A stretch of DNA of 64,000 bases from JALYNX01 sp963749415. GTDB taxonomy: Bacteria; Actinomycetota; Acidimicrobiia; Spongiisociales; ZC4RG35. Each line of letters begins with the position of its first letter. Within the stretch, counting starts at the first letter, position 1. Both the position numbers and the translations under genes were made by a program. The stretch spans positions 372,001-436,000 of the forward strand of contig CAVVMG010000001.1 of NCBI GenBank assembly GCA_963749415.1, written 5' to 3'. Below the pieces are notes generated by a model that did no database searches, was not told the origin of the DNA, and saw only the letters and a list, made by a program, of their open reading frames with translations. This document shows positions 62,084 to 64,000 of the stretch, in pieces.

Positions 62084-63426
62084 GCACCCCCCTAGGCCGC
62101 AACTATTGGAAGCTCTGGGCCGCTTCGGTCGTCTCCAACTTCGGCGACGGGGTCTCCCTGATCGCATACCCATGGCTTGCCTCCGCAGTCACGCGCAACC
62201 CGGTACAGATCGCACTGGTCGCCGTGGCCACCAGGCTCCCCTGGCTGATTTTCACTCTTCCCGCCGGCGTCATCACCGATCGGGTGGACCGCAAGAGGCT
62301 CGTTGCCTGGATGGACGTGGCCCGATTCGTGATCACCTTTGGCGTGGCACTCGCAGTCTTCGCTGCCCAGGGTCAGCTGGCCAGCCCTGAAGAGATCGCC
62401 GCCGGGACCGCGCCACCACCCGCCAACTCGACACTCCTGTTGATTGCGATCTACACCGCGGCGCTCCTGCTCGGGCTCGCCGAAGTGCTCAGAGACAACT
62501 CGGCCCAGACCCTGATGCCGGCGATCGTCGACAAGGAGAACTTGGAGAAGGCCAATGGGAGGCTGTGGGGCGCCGAGGTGGTCATGAACTCCTTCGTCGG
62601 CCCGCCTGTGGCGGGATTCCTGTTGGCCATCGCCTTCTCACTTCCGTTCTTCGTCGATGCCGGGACCTTTGCCGTGGCTGCGGCTCTGATATTCACCATC
62701 GGAGGTCAGTTCCGCCCCAAGCGGGCGGTAGGGGCGGAAGCCACACCGTCTTCGTTCTGGGGTGAGTTGAAGGAGGGTTTTCGCTGGCTGTGGCATCACC
62801 CTCTGTTTCGACCAATGGCGATCGTCCTCGGAATCATCAATGCGATGTCGAATCTCGCCTTCGCCACCGAGGTCTTGTTCGCCCAGGAGATCCTCGACCT
62901 GGGAGCCGCCGGCTTCGGGTTGTTGATGACCGCCGGGGCCGCAGGAGCTGTCATCGGATCCTTCGCCGCATCCGGGATCGCGAAGCGGATCGGGCAGGGC
63001 CCTTCACTCTTTCTCACCCTCGGTGTCGGCGCCGTTTCCACACTGGTCGTCGGGCTGACGTCGTCGGCCACCGTCGTCTGGGTGATGATCGTCCTCGGAG
63101 CGCTCACCGGGACCTTGTGGAATGTGATAACCGTGTCTCTTCGCCAGGCCCTCATCCCCGACCACTTGTTGGGAAGGGTCAACTCGGTCTACCGCTTCTT
63201 CGGGTGGGGAATGATGCCCCTCGGCGCGCTTTTGGGAGGGGCGATAGTTGCCATCACCGAGCCGCTGGTCGGCAGGGAGTGGGCATTGCGCGCGCCGCTG
63301 CTGTTCGCTGCCGCGGTGAACGTTGCGGTCATCTTCTACGCAGTGCCCAACCTGAACAGCCGCCGGATCGAAGAGGCAAAGCAGATGGCGGGTCAGGAGT
63401 CGGGCGGCGACTCTCCGGGAGTCTGA
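62080..63426 (+). CDS. MFS transporter (EntS/MFS_3-like exporter)
   Basis: A 448-aa 12-helix major facilitator of the MFS_3 type, typical for drug or siderophore export: NYWKLWAASVVSNFGDGVSL at the start, LPAGVITDRVDRKRL (motif A loop) and the second-half GLLMTAGAAGAVIGSFAASG. The start ATG overlaps the ArsR stop and has GGAGG before it. Substrate unknown. The last 34 bp overlap the convergent gene. Confidence 0.88.
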   Translation: MSTPLGRNYWKLWAASVVSNFGDGVSLIAYPWLASAVTRNPVQIALVAVATRLPWLIFTLPAGVITDRVDRKRLVAWMDVARFVITFGVALAVFAAQGQLASPEEIAAGTAPPPANSTLLLIAIYTAALLLGLAEVLRDNSAQTLMPAIVDKENLEKANGRLWGAEVVMNSFVGPPVAGFLLAIAFSLPFFVDAGTFAVAAALIFTIGGQFRPKRAVGAEATPSSFWGELKEGFRWLWHHPLFRPMAIVLGIINAMSNLAFATEVLFAQEILDLGAAGFGLLMTAGAAGAVIGSFAASGIAKRIGQGPSLFLTLGVGAVSTLVVGLTSSATVVWVMIVLGALTGTLWNVITVSLRQALIPDHLLGRVNSVYRFFGWGMMPLGALLGGAIVAITEPLVGREWALRAPLLFAAAVNVAVIFYAVPNLNSRRIEEAKQMAGQESGGDSPGV

Positions 63427-63962
63427 GCGAGGACGTCCTCGGACCTGGCCTCGTCACCCTCGCCGGGAGGTTCCACCTCACCCTCTCCTTCACTCCGATC
63501 CTCGTCCCGGCCTCCGAGTACCCAGAAGGCAAGGGCCGCAAGAGAGGCGGCGCCAAAAGCAACGGCAAGCCACCCCCACCCGACAGTGTCCTCACTCAGC
63601 CCATCATCGCTGGTGGTGCCGGTGCCGGCATCCTCCAGCTCGACACCGAGATCGGTGAGAGCGACGGCCTGAGACTGGCTGGACACTTCGCCCAGCGCCT
63701 CGAAGACGACCTGGTAGTCGGCAGGCTTGACCTCGGTGGTGATCCCGTAGACACCCTCGCCGCGCTGGAGCAGCGGCAGCGCCAGTGGTTGCTCGCCGGT
63801 GAGGGCGAGATGGGCGACGACCGCGTCCACTTCGCCCTCCACGCCGACCTCGAGCTCGATGGTCATCGACTCGTCGTCGATCGACACCACCTCGGCATGG
63901 GCAGACCCGAAAACACCACCCAACTCGACGGAGAGGAAGAGAAGAGCACTCAGAAGGCGCAT
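63393..63962 (-). CDS. Secreted, membrane-anchored protein of unknown function
   Basis: A 189-aa protein with an N-terminal signal peptide (LLSALLFLSVELGGVFGSAH), a beta-rich outer domain (about 25-105), a Thr/Ser/Gly linker (about 108-122) and a membrane helix (WGWLAVAFGAASLAALAFWVL) followed by an acidic cytoplasmic tail rich in Glu and Gly. No known domain is recognised. Convergent with the MFS gene, overlapping by 34 bp. Confidence 0.65.
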   Translation of the reverse strand: MRLLSALLFLSVELGGVFGSAHAEVVSIDDESMTIELEVGVEGEVDAVVAHLALTGEQPLALPLLQRGEGVYGITTEVKPADYQVVFEALGEVSSQSQAVALTDLGVELEDAGTGTTSDDGLSEDTVGWGWLAVAFGAASLAALAFWVLGGRDEDRSEGEGEVEPPGEGDEARSEDVLAQTPGESPPDS

Positions 63963-64000
63963 TCGAGGATGCTACGCCTTGGTCCCGACATTCGGGCTAG

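Overview
The window looks like part of the chromosome of a high-GC Actinomycetota, probably an uncultivated member of the Acidimicrobiia; the class is an inference from gene content and order, not a computed placement. Actinobacterial hallmarks are CarD, a radA-disA pair, DUF3263 with LytR_C, a SigR/SigH-type sigma factor with a zinc anti-sigma factor, the ftsH-hpt-tilS-DUF2342 block, an F420/DDN-type reductase, a ribbon-helix-helix plus toastrack pair, and a mycobacteria-like Tad pilus locus near topA-tmk-holB.

Layout. 0-3.1 kb: branched-chain amino-acid-type ABC genes (livM with an unusual N-terminal extension, livG, livF). 3.1-6.0 kb: minus-strand operon DUF3263, LytR_C, a membrane protein and an AI-2E family transporter. 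6.0-10.9 kb: an accessory stretch with an AlkZ-like winged-helix protein, a STAS protein, a small HTH protein, two alpha/beta hydrolases and a decayed fragment of a phage prohead protease, ending at tRNA-Thr(UGU). 10.9-16.7 kb: rlmB, cysS, ispF, carD, disA, radA. 16.7-26.9 kb: a zinc-ribbon surface protein, a P450, a BMP-type nucleoside/sugar ABC transporter operon, a queuosine-precursor transporter, an acyltransferase and a VanY-like peptidase. 27-43 kb: clpC, polyprenyl synthase, lysS, panC, DUF2520, a small basic protein, the folate operon (folK fusion, folB, pseudophosphatase, folP, folE), the RHH/toastrack pair, ftsH, hpt, tilS. 43-50 kb: DUF2342, the sigma/anti-sigma pair, tRNA-Thr(CGU), a PD-(D/E)XK protein, holB, tmk, topA. 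50-56 kb: an orphan histidine kinase, PIN-PhoH, a DDN reductase, PolX, YbaK. 56-60 kb: the Tad locus. 60-64 kb: ispD, GNAT, ArsR-MFS and a secreted membrane-anchored protein.

How the parts fit. Most of the window is housekeeping: folate, pantothenate and MEP-isoprenoid synthesis, tRNA charging and modification, protein quality control (ClpC, FtsH), c-di-AMP synthesis, thiol-stress sigma control and replication. Overlapping start and stop codons (ATGA, GTGA, TGATG) show tight minus-strand operons.

The most noteworthy items are: a folate-operon protein with the shape of a dual-specificity phosphatase but without its catalytic Cys and Arg; FolK fused to a membrane methyltransferase-like domain; two tRNA-Thr genes whose U8-A9-G10 bases supply the stop codon of the upstream gene; degenerate 7-bp tandem repeats at several intergenic sites; a 36-bp dispersed inverted repeat; and single-base frame disruptions in clpC, lysS and the BMP lipoprotein gene that look more like assembly errors than true pseudogenes. 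I found no clearly new multi-gene defence or biosynthetic system.
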